Assembly: GCF_018310345.1 (NCBI RefSeq) | Contig: NZ_JAGXBY010000008.1 | Coordinates: forward strand, 64,898 to 128,897 | Length of the DNA: 64,000 nt | Source: Ornithinibacillus massiliensis | Lineage (GTDB): Bacteria; Bacillota; Bacilli; Bacillales; Amphibacillaceae | Direction: 5' to 3' | Shown: positions 57,023 through 64,000 of the stretch, piece after piece | Layout: every line of letters begins with the position of its first letter | How positions within the stretch are numbered: position 1 is the first letter of the stretch | The notes under the pieces: generated by a model | Databases searched by the model: none | What the model was told of the DNA's origin: nothing | The model's input: the letters and a program-made list of their open reading frames with translations, nothing else | Program-made: the position numbers and the translations under genes

Positions 57023-58609
57023 TTAAAACCCAAATCCAATAACGCTCATTAACCATTCTTCAAATTGTGGTGTGACCTCTGTTTCAAAGTATGTCATTAG
57101 CTCTTCTAGAGATAAGCTGCCGATATCTTTTACCTCTTCTTCAGTAGGTAATGAGACATTATCTGTTACTTTAGATTCTTTATTGACCGTTAATACGATT
57201 GCGTTTGATGGTATTCCATCACCAGCAACGGTGAATTCATGATTGGATTTCATTTGATCTCCATCATATGCTGCATCACCAGACCAAATTAGATCCATTG
57301 CATAACCAGTATCATCTGATAGTGTAAATGTTCGGTTAAAATCTTTTTTACTCTTATCTACTGTTTCTTTAGATTCATAGATTATTTTTAGTGTATCGCT
57401 AGTTAATGTTAAGCTATCGTTGATTTCGCCCTTATTATTTGACAATTCACCATCTAAGTTAATCTTATAATCAATTCCTAGCTCATCTACAAAACCTAAC
57501 TCATATGCTAATGATACATCTGTATCGTTTTGGTTCAGTGTGCCATTTAGATAAAACGTAACTAGTTCCTCTTCTGTTGGACCTAATTCAATAGAAAAGT
57601 CACGTTTTACGATAATATCCTTATTAACCCAAATCGTGGAGGTGAAACCATCTGGAATCATAAAGCTATCCAGACCAGTAATAGCTTCTTGCAAAATATT
57701 TTCGTATTCTTCATCAAAGTTTGGAATTAATACATCAATACTTTCACCAAGTCTAATTGGACTGGTTCCTTGGGCTAGAATATATTCCTGTATGATTTCT
57801 TTCATGCGATCATCATCAGCCATTTTGGTAAACGTATCTTTTAAAATGTCCTTTACCTGTTTTTCAGATAGCTGGAAGGTGATTTTTTCCGTATCAACGT
57901 TATCATCACCTATTTTTACCTTTTCATTATTGGATGTAAATGCTTCATCCGGGAGCGCTTCATAAAGTCCATTAATATAATTGTCTTCTATATATTTCAT
58001 GTCTTCTTCAGCCAGAACGTTTTGATTAAAGAACATATCAAAATCAATTGATTCTTCTCCAGTGAATGTCATAGGGTCTGCTTGATTGAGGAGCTTACCA
58101 AAATCATCGCCTTTTAATTGCAGTATCTCATTCATAAATGGAAGCCCTAGCATCACTTTTTCAGATGTTATAAAGAAGTTAATGTCTTCAATAGAGAAAT
58201 TACCAAAGCTTCCCTTTAATGAAGCCTTGCCAATCTTTTCTTTACGATCTAATTGATTTGTTATAGTAATAGTTGTGTTATTTAGTATTTGTTCAGGTGT
58301 TATATATCCTGGACTATCTGATAATTGCATATTAAGTTGTGCGGAAACCTCATAAATATCTTCAATAGGATTTTCTAATCCTTTTTCAGACCACTCCAGT
58401 TCTGATCCATATCTGTCCTCTACCTGTTTTCCCAGAAAATCTACAGTTTTCTTTTCATACAGAAAATAATTGGCTTTTGGTGATTTATCAATTAAAACAA
58501 ATGCAGCTACACTTCCTCCAATTAATAATACTGCAGCTGCAATAATAATTGATAATAATTTGTTAAAGCCCTTTTTATTCTGTTTTCCATCTTGATAGTT
58601 TTCTACCAT
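57023..58609 (-). CDS. Large membrane-anchored extracytoplasmic protein of unknown function (possibly DUF6583-like)
   Basis: About 528 residues from ATG 58609, preceded by AAAGGGGAA. A basic, lysine-rich N-terminus is followed by one membrane helix (about 17-40), then an acidic outer region rich in Asp and Glu with repeated beta patterns (for example DGELSNNKGEINDSLTLTSDTLKI). I recall similar Bacillaceae proteins as DUF6583 but cannot confirm this. It is 62 bases upstream of the ABC exporter on the same strand, so an accessory role for that exporter is possible. Confidence 0.65.
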   Translation of the reverse strand: MVENYQDGKQNKKGFNKLLSIIIAAAVLLIGGSVAAFVLIDKSPKANYFLYEKKTVDFLGKQVEDRYGSELEWSEKGLENPIEDIYEVSAQLNMQLSDSPGYITPEQILNNTTITITNQLDRKEKIGKASLKGSFGNFSIEDINFFITSEKVMLGLPFMNEILQLKGDDFGKLLNQADPMTFTGEESIDFDMFFNQNVLAEEDMKYIEDNYINGLYEALPDEAFTSNNEKVKIGDDNVDTEKITFQLSEKQVKDILKDTFTKMADDDRMKEIIQEYILAQGTSPIRLGESIDVLIPNFDEEYENILQEAITGLDSFMIPDGFTSTIWVNKDIIVKRDFSIELGPTEEELVTFYLNGTLNQNDTDVSLAYELGFVDELGIDYKINLDGELSNNKGEINDSLTLTSDTLKIIYESKETVDKSKKDFNRTFTLSDDTGYAMDLIWSGDAAYDGDQMKSNHEFTVAGDGIPSNAIVLTVNKESKVTDNVSLPTEEEVKDIGSLSLEELMTYFETEVTPQFEEWLMSVIGFGF

Positions 58610-58665
58610 CCATATTCCCCTTTCAAAATCAAACCTAAAAAGTAAATAAAATACAACACATACAT

Positions 58666-58694
58666 TGTATAACATCGAGAATCAAAAGAGTCAA
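58666..58694 (-). promoter_or_regulatory. Promoter of the 57023-58609 gene
   Basis: On the minus strand: TTGACT (58694-58689), a 17-base spacer and TATACA (58671-58666). The rest of the interval up to the sspI terminator (58695-58865) holds nothing I can name. Confidence 0.65.
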
Positions 58695-58865
58695 TTTATT
58701 TTCAAAACCGTATTTATTATAAAAAATGAATCGAATTACCTATAAATCAAATTGTTGTTTTAGACGTTAATAGGTCCTTTGTATTACAAATGCTAGAGCT
58801 TTCCATTTCGAATTTATCGTTACTTCATCTATATGAGACAAGTATGGGTATAATGACTTAATTTA

Positions 58866-58903
58866 GAAAAAAATAAAAGAAGGCATCGTAGTGATACCTT
58901 CTT
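58866..58903 (-). terminator. Terminator of sspI
   Basis: AGAAGG and CCTTCT arms (58879-58902), with an A-rich left flank giving the U-tail on the minus strand. Confidence 0.7.
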
Positions 58904-58911
58904 ACGCTTTA

Positions 58912-59136
58912 TTAACTACCTGCTGAAGCGCTTTTGACACCTTGTTCTAATGCTTCAATCATTTCTTGCTTTTCCTGTTCATTGGATTGCTGCCAAATAA
59001 GCTCAAACAGAACACCTAGCCCAGGTAGCATTTTTTCTTCTCCAGATTGAATAGCATCGACAATAGTTGCTTCTAACTGACTTTGATTATTGTCAGAGAT
59101 ATTGGACAGTATTGCATGACGCAGATTTAAATCCAA
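58912..59136 (-). CDS. sspI: Small acid-soluble spore protein SspI
   Basis: A 74-residue minor spore protein. The conserved [10 protein letters not shown] start and [24 protein letters not shown] core match SspI. It is made in the forespore. A position beside the rRNA methyltransferase gene ysgA and pheS is shared with B. subtilis. It is divergent from the methyltransferase gene. It supports a spore-forming host. Confidence 0.95.
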   Translation of the reverse strand: MDLNLRHAILSNISDNNQSQLEATIVDAIQSGEEKMLPGLGVLFELIWQQSNEQEKQEMIEALEQGVKSASAGS

Positions 59137-59232
59137 AAAATCACCCCTTATTTGTATTAAACTATGGATAGTTTGACCAGTTTAGGATTAAATATGTATG
59201 ATAGTAAAAAGAATATGATTAGGAGAATGAAT

Positions 59233-59970
59233 TTGTTAACATCTGTTAAAAACGATAAAGTAAAGGCTTTAAAAAAATTACATACGAAAAAAGAACGGGA
59301 GAGAACGGGAACATTCTTCATCGAAGGGTTTCATTTAATAGAAGAGGCGGTTCATAGTAATTGGAACATAAAGGAAATCATTCTGCAAGACGGAGTGGAA
59401 TTACCGAGTTGGGCTAATGACTATCCGATTATAGCTGTTTCTGAATATGTATTTCAGCATCTTACCCAAACGAAAACACCACAAGGAATTGCGGCAGTTG
59501 TTCAAATGAATAACGATACAGTGGTAGCAGGGGATTATGTTTTATTACTCGACCGTATTCAAGACCCAGGGAATTTAGGCACGATTATTCGTACAGCCGA
59601 CGCTGCAGGATTTAGTGCCGTTATTTTAGGAGAAGGAACGGTGGATATGTACAATGATAAAGTAATCCGTTCGACTCAAGGTTCTATTTTTCATTTACCA
59701 GTTTTTCAAGACAATCTGAATTCTCGGATCCATGATTTGAAAGCATCGGGCTTTAAAGTCTGGGCAAGTGCACTCACTAATTCCAAAGATTTTCATACTG
59801 TAAAGACTACTCCAAAGGTTGCATTAATAGTAGGAAATGAAGGTTCAGGTATTCATCAGAACGTACTTGATCTAGCGGATGAAGTAGTGAAAATTCCTAT
59901 TTATGGTAAAGCAGAATCACTGAATGTTAGTATTGCAGCAGGAATTCTCATGTATCATATTAAAGGATAA
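59233..59970 (+). CDS. ysgA: TrmH/SpoU family RNA 2'-O-methyltransferase (YsgA-like)
   Basis: About 245 residues from TTG 59233, seven bases after AGGAG; the ATG at 59227 is too close to it. An N-terminal substrate domain (KKLHTKKERERTGTFFIEG) is followed by the SPOUT knot: motif 1 LLDRIQDPGNLGTIIRTADAAG, motif 2 LIVGNEGSGI and motif 3 KIPIYGKAESLNVSIAAGILMY. It methylates RNA ribose with SAM; the exact rRNA site is not known from the sequence. Confidence 0.9.
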   Translation: MLTSVKNDKVKALKKLHTKKERERTGTFFIEGFHLIEEAVHSNWNIKEIILQDGVELPSWANDYPIIAVSEYVFQHLTQTKTPQGIAAVVQMNNDTVVAGDYVLLLDRIQDPGNLGTIIRTADAAGFSAVILGEGTVDMYNDKVIRSTQGSIFHLPVFQDNLNSRIHDLKASGFKVWASALTNSKDFHTVKTTPKVALIVGNEGSGIHQNVLDLADEVVKIPIYGKAESLNVSIAAGILMYHIKG

Positions 59971-60027
59971 CTCTTGCAAATAGTACGTATTATGACTATA
60001 ATTTTATCTAAATGTAAATAGTTAAAA

Positions 60028-60277
60028 GCTAAGAAAGAGCGGTTAACAGTTATACCATAGTTTTCAGGGAAGAAACGTCTTGACTGTGAACGTTTCTACT
60101 ATGAACTCGTTAATCTTTCACTCTGGAGCTGACACTTGGACCTAATGATATTAGTAAAGGTGTTCCGGAATAAAATCCGTTATGATTCATCGAGTTGGGC
60201 ACAGAAATTGTGTCAACAAGGGTGGTACCGCGAATTCAAGCCTCGTCCCTTCTTAGAGGGATAGAAGGCTTTTTTTA
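60028..60277 (+). promoter_or_regulatory. T-box leader of pheS-pheT
   Basis: The T-box motif AACAAGGGTGGTACCGCG lies at 60215-60232, and the terminator AAGCCTCGTCCCTTCT / AGAGGGATAGAAGGCTT with a T-run follows (60238-60277). In stem I, GGTTAAC pairs with GTTAATC, and TTC at 60117-60119 in the flanking loop is a candidate phenylalanine specifier. Uncharged tRNA-Phe would allow read-through. Confidence 0.88.
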
Positions 60278-60366
60278 TTAGCTATAGTTTTTAACTCAAA
60301 GAAAGAAAAAGAATGTTATGGACTGCGGATACGGCAGATAAACCTAAATTTAGGAGGGTAAAAACC

Positions 60367-61401
60367 ATGCAAGAGGAATTAAAAGCCATACAAGAAGAAG
60401 CATTGGCAAAAGTAGAGGAAGCATCTGACTTAAAGGAACTTCAAGCAATCAAAGTATCATTCTTAGGAAAAAAAGGCTCGTTAACACAAGTACTCCGAGG
60501 AATGGGTAAGCTTTCACCAGAAGAGAGACCAGTAGTAGGAGAAATTGCCAACCAAGTACGGGAAGCAATCACGAATGCAATCGAAACAAAGAATACGGTT
60601 CTTGAAAATGCTGCATTAGAAGAAAAACTTCAATCAGAATCAATTGATGTTACATTACCAGGTCGTCCAGTTAAGGTTGGTGGACCACATTTATTAACAA
60701 AAGTCATTGAAGAAATAGAAGACCTATTTATTGGTATGGGTTATGAAGTACGTGAAGGCCCTGAGGTGGAAACAGATTACTTTAACTTTGAAGCGCTAAA
60801 CCTACCAAAGGATCATCCGGCTAGAGATATGCAGGATTCCTTCTATATTACAAATGAATTGTTATTAAGAACCCATACGTCACCAGTTCAAGCTCGTACG
60901 ATGCAGGAGTATAAGGGTGAAAAAGGATTTAAAATGATTTGTCCAGGTAGAGTATACCGTCGTGATACAGATGACGCGACACACTCGCATCAATTTACAC
61001 AAATTGAAGGATTATATGTTGACAAAGATGTTAAAATGAGTGATTTAAAAGGGGTTTTAAATGTTTTTGCGAAGAAGATGTTTGGTGAAGATCGTAAAAT
61101 TCGCTTACGCCCGAGCTTCTTCCCATTCACAGAGCCTTCTGTAGAAATGGATATTTCATGTAAAGTATGTGATGGAAAAGGTTGTTCCGTATGTAAAGGG
61201 ACAGGTTGGATTGAGATTTTAGGTGCTGGGATGGTACATCCGAATGTCTTAGAAATGGCTGGATACGATCCAAACGTATATTCAGGATTTGCGTTTGGAA
61301 TGGGACCAGAACGAATTGCCATGCTGAAATATGGTGTTAATGATATTCGTCAGTTTTATTTAAATGATAGCCGATTCCTAAAACAATTCCACCAGGCATA
61401 A
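60367..61401 (+). CDS. pheS: Phenylalanyl-tRNA synthetase alpha subunit
   Basis: A 344-residue class II synthetase subunit. An N-terminal coiled coil (1-80) is followed by the catalytic domain with [15 protein letters not shown], motif 2 [24 protein letters not shown] and motif 3 [20 protein letters not shown] 60367 has TAGGAGGG upstream; the longer frame to 60313 is rejected. It works as a heterotetramer with PheT. Confidence 0.97.
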   Translation: MQEELKAIQEEALAKVEEASDLKELQAIKVSFLGKKGSLTQVLRGMGKLSPEERPVVGEIANQVREAITNAIETKNTVLENAALEEKLQSESIDVTLPGRPVKVGGPHLLTKVIEEIEDLFIGMGYEVREGPEVETDYFNFEALNLPKDHPARDMQDSFYITNELLLRTHTSPVQARTMQEYKGEKGFKMICPGRVYRRDTDDATHSHQFTQIEGLYVDKDVKMSDLKGVLNVFAKKMFGEDRKIRLRPSFFPFTEPSVEMDISCKVCDGKGCSVCKGTGWIEILGAGMVHPNVLEMAGYDPNVYSGFAFGMGPERIAMLKYGVNDIRQFYLNDSRFLKQFHQA

Positions 61402-61413
61402 GGAGGGTAAACG

Positions 61414-63840
61414 ATGTTAGTTTCATTAAATTGGTTAAAAAATTATGTAGATATGGATGGTATTAGCCCAGAAGAGCTTGCTGAAAAAGTAACAAAATCT
61501 GGGATTGAGGTAGATCATATAGAGTATATAGCAGAAAAAAGTAATCATGTCGTAGTTGGACATGTAACAAGTTGTGAAAAACATCCAAATGCAGACAAAT
61601 TAAATTTATGTCAGGTCGATGTAGGGGACGAAATATTACAAATAATTTGTGGTGCCCCAAATGTACGTCAAGGACAAAAGGTAGCTGTTGCGAAACCCGG
61701 CGCAGTATTACCTGGCAATTTCAAAATAAAAAAGGCTAAACTACGCGGTATAGAGTCCAATGGTATGATTTGCTCCCTGCAAGAGTTAGGCTTGGACGAA
61801 AAACACATACCTAAGGAATTTGCAGATGGTATTTTTGTCTTCCCAGAAGATACCCCTATTGGTGAACGTGTTGATTCATTATTGAATTTAGACGATGCGA
61901 TATTAGAATTTGATTTAACACCTAATCGTGCAGACTGTTTAAGTATGCTAGGGGTTGCATATGAAGTGGGTGCTTTACTTGATAAATCAGTCAACCTTCC
62001 CCAAGATGGTGTGACTATGTCTAGTGAAAAAGCTGCTGATTCTATTTCTGTAAAAGTTGAAGATGAGGGATTAAATCCATACTACGGTGCCCTCGTTATT
62101 AAGGATGTGGAAATTAAATCCTCTCCACTTTGGATGCAAAATTACTTGTTAGCGGCAGGTATACGACCAATTAATAATGTTGTGGACATTACCAACTATG
62201 TATTGTTAGAGTATGGTCAACCATTACATGCGTTTGATTATGATCGACTCGGATCCAAGGAAATCGTTGTTCGTACTGCAATAGATGGTGAGAAAATTGT
62301 AACCCTTGATGATGTAGAACGCACGTTAACAACAGAGGACTTAGTAATCACCAATGGTAACGAACCTGTAGCGTTAGCTGGTGTTATGGGAGGAGCTAAT
62401 TCAGAAGTAACAAGTGAGACAACGAACATTCTTCTAGAAGCAGCGTATTTTGATTCTGTTTCCATTCGTAAGACAGTAAAAACTACTGGACTTCGTAGTG
62501 AAGCTAGTACTCGTTATGAAAAAGGTATTGATCCAAACAGAGTAAAACAAGCTGGATTACGTGCTGCTCATTTATTAGAGCTTTATGCTGGTGGCAAAGT
62601 GCTTGATGGGGTTGTGGAATTCGATAAGCTTGATCGCTCAGAGAAAACGGTTCAGGTTCACACGGAAATGATTAACAGTCGCTTAGGTACTGAAATTTCT
62701 TCTGATGATATTGCTAAGATTCTAGAGCGATTACAATTTAACTATGAGCGTCAAGGGGATGAATTTAGCGTATTTGTACCAACACGTCGTGGTGATATTA
62801 CCATCTTTGAAGATATGCTTGAGGAAGTGGCAAGAATTTACGGGTATGATAATTTACCATATACGTTGCCAACCGGAGCAGCGACAGCAGGTGGACTATC
62901 GAAGCGACAACAGCTTAGACGCGCCGTTAAACATTATTTAGAAGGTGTAGGGTTAATGGAAACTAGAACCTACTCCTTAACAAGTGAGAACTTTATTCAA
63001 AAGCTAGTTAGTCCTGAAGTGAAGGCTTTAAATCCAGAACCAATCAGCTTAGCAATGCCAATGAGTGAAGAGCATAAGTACCTACGACTTAGCCTATTAC
63101 CGGAGCTTTTAAAGACAATTAGCTATAACCTAGCTAGAAATCAATCCAATCTTGCTTACTATGAAATTGGTTCCATTTTCCTTACGAATGAAAAAGAACT
63201 AACTAAGCAACCAGAAGAGCCATTACGTCTGTCCGGAGTATTGACTGGGAAATGGTTAGAACATCTATGGCAGCAAGAAAGTAAGCAGGTTGACTTCTAT
63301 GTGGTTAAAGGAATCGTAGAGGGATTATTTGAACATCTAGAATTATCGTTAACTGTAGCACAAGCACAACTTGAGGATATGCATCCAGGGCGTACGGCAG
63401 TTATCTTATTAGATGGGAAAGAAATAGGATTCATGGGTCAATTACACCCAGCGCTTGAAAAAGAGCTTGATTTAAAAGAAACCTATGTATTTGATATTAA
63501 TTTGGAAGCAGTACTTGATGCTCACAACCATGTACCACGCTATACACAAATTCCAAGATATCCATCTGTAACACGTGATATTGCATTTATCTTGGATGAT
63601 GCAGTGAATGCTGGTGATGTAAAAACGACCATTGAGCAAGTAGGAGCGCCGCTTGTTAAACAAGTCCAAGTATTTGACTTATATAAAGGGGAAAACCTAC
63701 CAGATGGTAAGAAATCAGTAGCATATAGCCTATTATATCTTGATCCAGAGAAAACATTAATCGACGAAGAAGTGGAAAAATCATATCAGGCTATTATAAA
63801 AGCTGTAAATGAGAAACATAACGCATATGTAAGGTCGTAA
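61414..63840 (+). CDS. pheT: Phenylalanyl-tRNA synthetase beta subunit
   Basis: An 808-residue subunit. It has the EMAP/OB-type tRNA-binding domain (about 40-150), the B3/B4 editing domain (210-390), B5 (410-480) and the C-terminal anticodon-binding FDX-ACB domain ending KHNAYVRS. It binds tRNA and removes Tyr-tRNA-Phe. AAGGAGGG site, 12 bases after pheS. Confidence 0.97.
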   Translation: MLVSLNWLKNYVDMDGISPEELAEKVTKSGIEVDHIEYIAEKSNHVVVGHVTSCEKHPNADKLNLCQVDVGDEILQIICGAPNVRQGQKVAVAKPGAVLPGNFKIKKAKLRGIESNGMICSLQELGLDEKHIPKEFADGIFVFPEDTPIGERVDSLLNLDDAILEFDLTPNRADCLSMLGVAYEVGALLDKSVNLPQDGVTMSSEKAADSISVKVEDEGLNPYYGALVIKDVEIKSSPLWMQNYLLAAGIRPINNVVDITNYVLLEYGQPLHAFDYDRLGSKEIVVRTAIDGEKIVTLDDVERTLTTEDLVITNGNEPVALAGVMGGANSEVTSETTNILLEAAYFDSVSIRKTVKTTGLRSEASTRYEKGIDPNRVKQAGLRAAHLLELYAGGKVLDGVVEFDKLDRSEKTVQVHTEMINSRLGTEISSDDIAKILERLQFNYERQGDEFSVFVPTRRGDITIFEDMLEEVARIYGYDNLPYTLPTGAATAGGLSKRQQLRRAVKHYLEGVGLMETRTYSLTSENFIQKLVSPEVKALNPEPISLAMPMSEEHKYLRLSLLPELLKTISYNLARNQSNLAYYEIGSIFLTNEKELTKQPEEPLRLSGVLTGKWLEHLWQQESKQVDFYVVKGIVEGLFEHLELSLTVAQAQLEDMHPGRTAVILLDGKEIGFMGQLHPALEKELDLKETYVFDINLEAVLDAHNHVPRYTQIPRYPSVTRDIAFILDDAVNAGDVKTTIEQVGAPLVKQVQVFDLYKGENLPDGKKSVAYSLLYLDPEKTLIDEEVEKSYQAIIKAVNEKHNAYVRS

Positions 63841-63875
63841 GCAAATCGACAAAACTTGTAAATGGTCTCAAGGAT

Positions 63876-64000
63876 GGGGCTGTCCCATAAGTCCTAAAAA
63901 ATAAGGCAAGGGAGAAAAACGAGTCGTATTTCTCCCTTGCCTTTTCGAGTTGTTCGATTTTTCTCTGAAAGTAGCTGGCGGATGCCTGCTACTTTCAGTA
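63876..64000. repeat. Start of a repeat or insertion-like element at the right edge
   Basis: GGGGCTGTCCCATAAGTCC (63876-63894) looks like a terminal inverted repeat of an insertion sequence or MITE. A 15-pair hairpin AAGGCAAGGGAGAAA / TTTCTCCCTTGCCTT (63903-63943) lies inside and could also end the pheT transcript. A second hairpin CTGAAAGTAGC/GCTACTTTCAG follows at 63965-63998. The element runs off the window, so its length and any coding content are unknown. Confidence 0.5.

Overview
The window looks like the chromosome of a spore-forming, low-GC Bacillaceae, probably close to Oceanobacillus, Ornithinibacillus or Virgibacillus. The evidence is the sspI spore gene, ytrH/ytrI/ytxC/ytvI, T-box leaders, the infC leader and gene order matching the Bacillus subtilis pheT-to-dnaE block. 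The species cannot be fixed from the sequence alone.

Layout. 1-8.3 kb: the distal part of a type IV pilus operon (PilB end, PilT, PilC, major pilin, PilM, PilN, PilO, three minor prepilins); a repeat element and a long hairpin separate the pilin from pilM. 8.4-12.8 kb: ytoI, ytpI, nrnA, ytzJ-like, ytrI, ytrH. 12.8-28.5 kb: central metabolism, with dnaE, malic enzyme ytsJ, a FadR-type GntR regulator, accD-accA, pfkA-pyk, fxsA, ytvI and citZ-icd-mdh. 28.6-31.1 kb: an ABC-F gene remnant and phoP-phoR. 31.4-40.2 kb: DNA repair and replication genes polA, mutM, coaE, gapB, nrdR, dnaB, dnaI. 40.4-48.8 kb: ytxC, T-box-thrS, infC-rpmI-rplT with the L20 leader, ysdA, a TVP38-like gene, ysdB, a dimeric dUTPase and ysdC.

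48.9-58.6 kb is accessory: small zinc-ribbon and membrane proteins, a DUF817 protein, an RNHCP gene with a remarkable leader RNA, DinB-like and GNAT proteins, a frameshifted membrane gene, a lytic transglycosylase, a three-gene ABC-2 exporter and a large membrane-anchored lipid- or wall-facing protein of unknown role. 58.9-64 kb: sspI, an rRNA methyltransferase, T-box-pheS-pheT and the start of another repeat.

The most striking signal is the ~300 nt region ahead of the RNHCP gene (about 50.94-51.30 kb). It carries, in the same order as in 16S rRNA, a series of short motifs from the 16S 3' major (head) domain, with stems kept by different base pairs, and ends in a hairpin that covers the RNHCP Shine-Dalgarno sequence. 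It reads as a reduced 16S head-domain mimic acting as a leader regulator. This rests on my memory of the 16S sequence and needs a covariance-model search.

Other regulation visible here: a perfect GntR/FadR-type palindrome before ytsJ, paired CcpN-type sites at gapB, an AUU start codon for infC, and two copies of one repeat family inserted in transcribed leaders.
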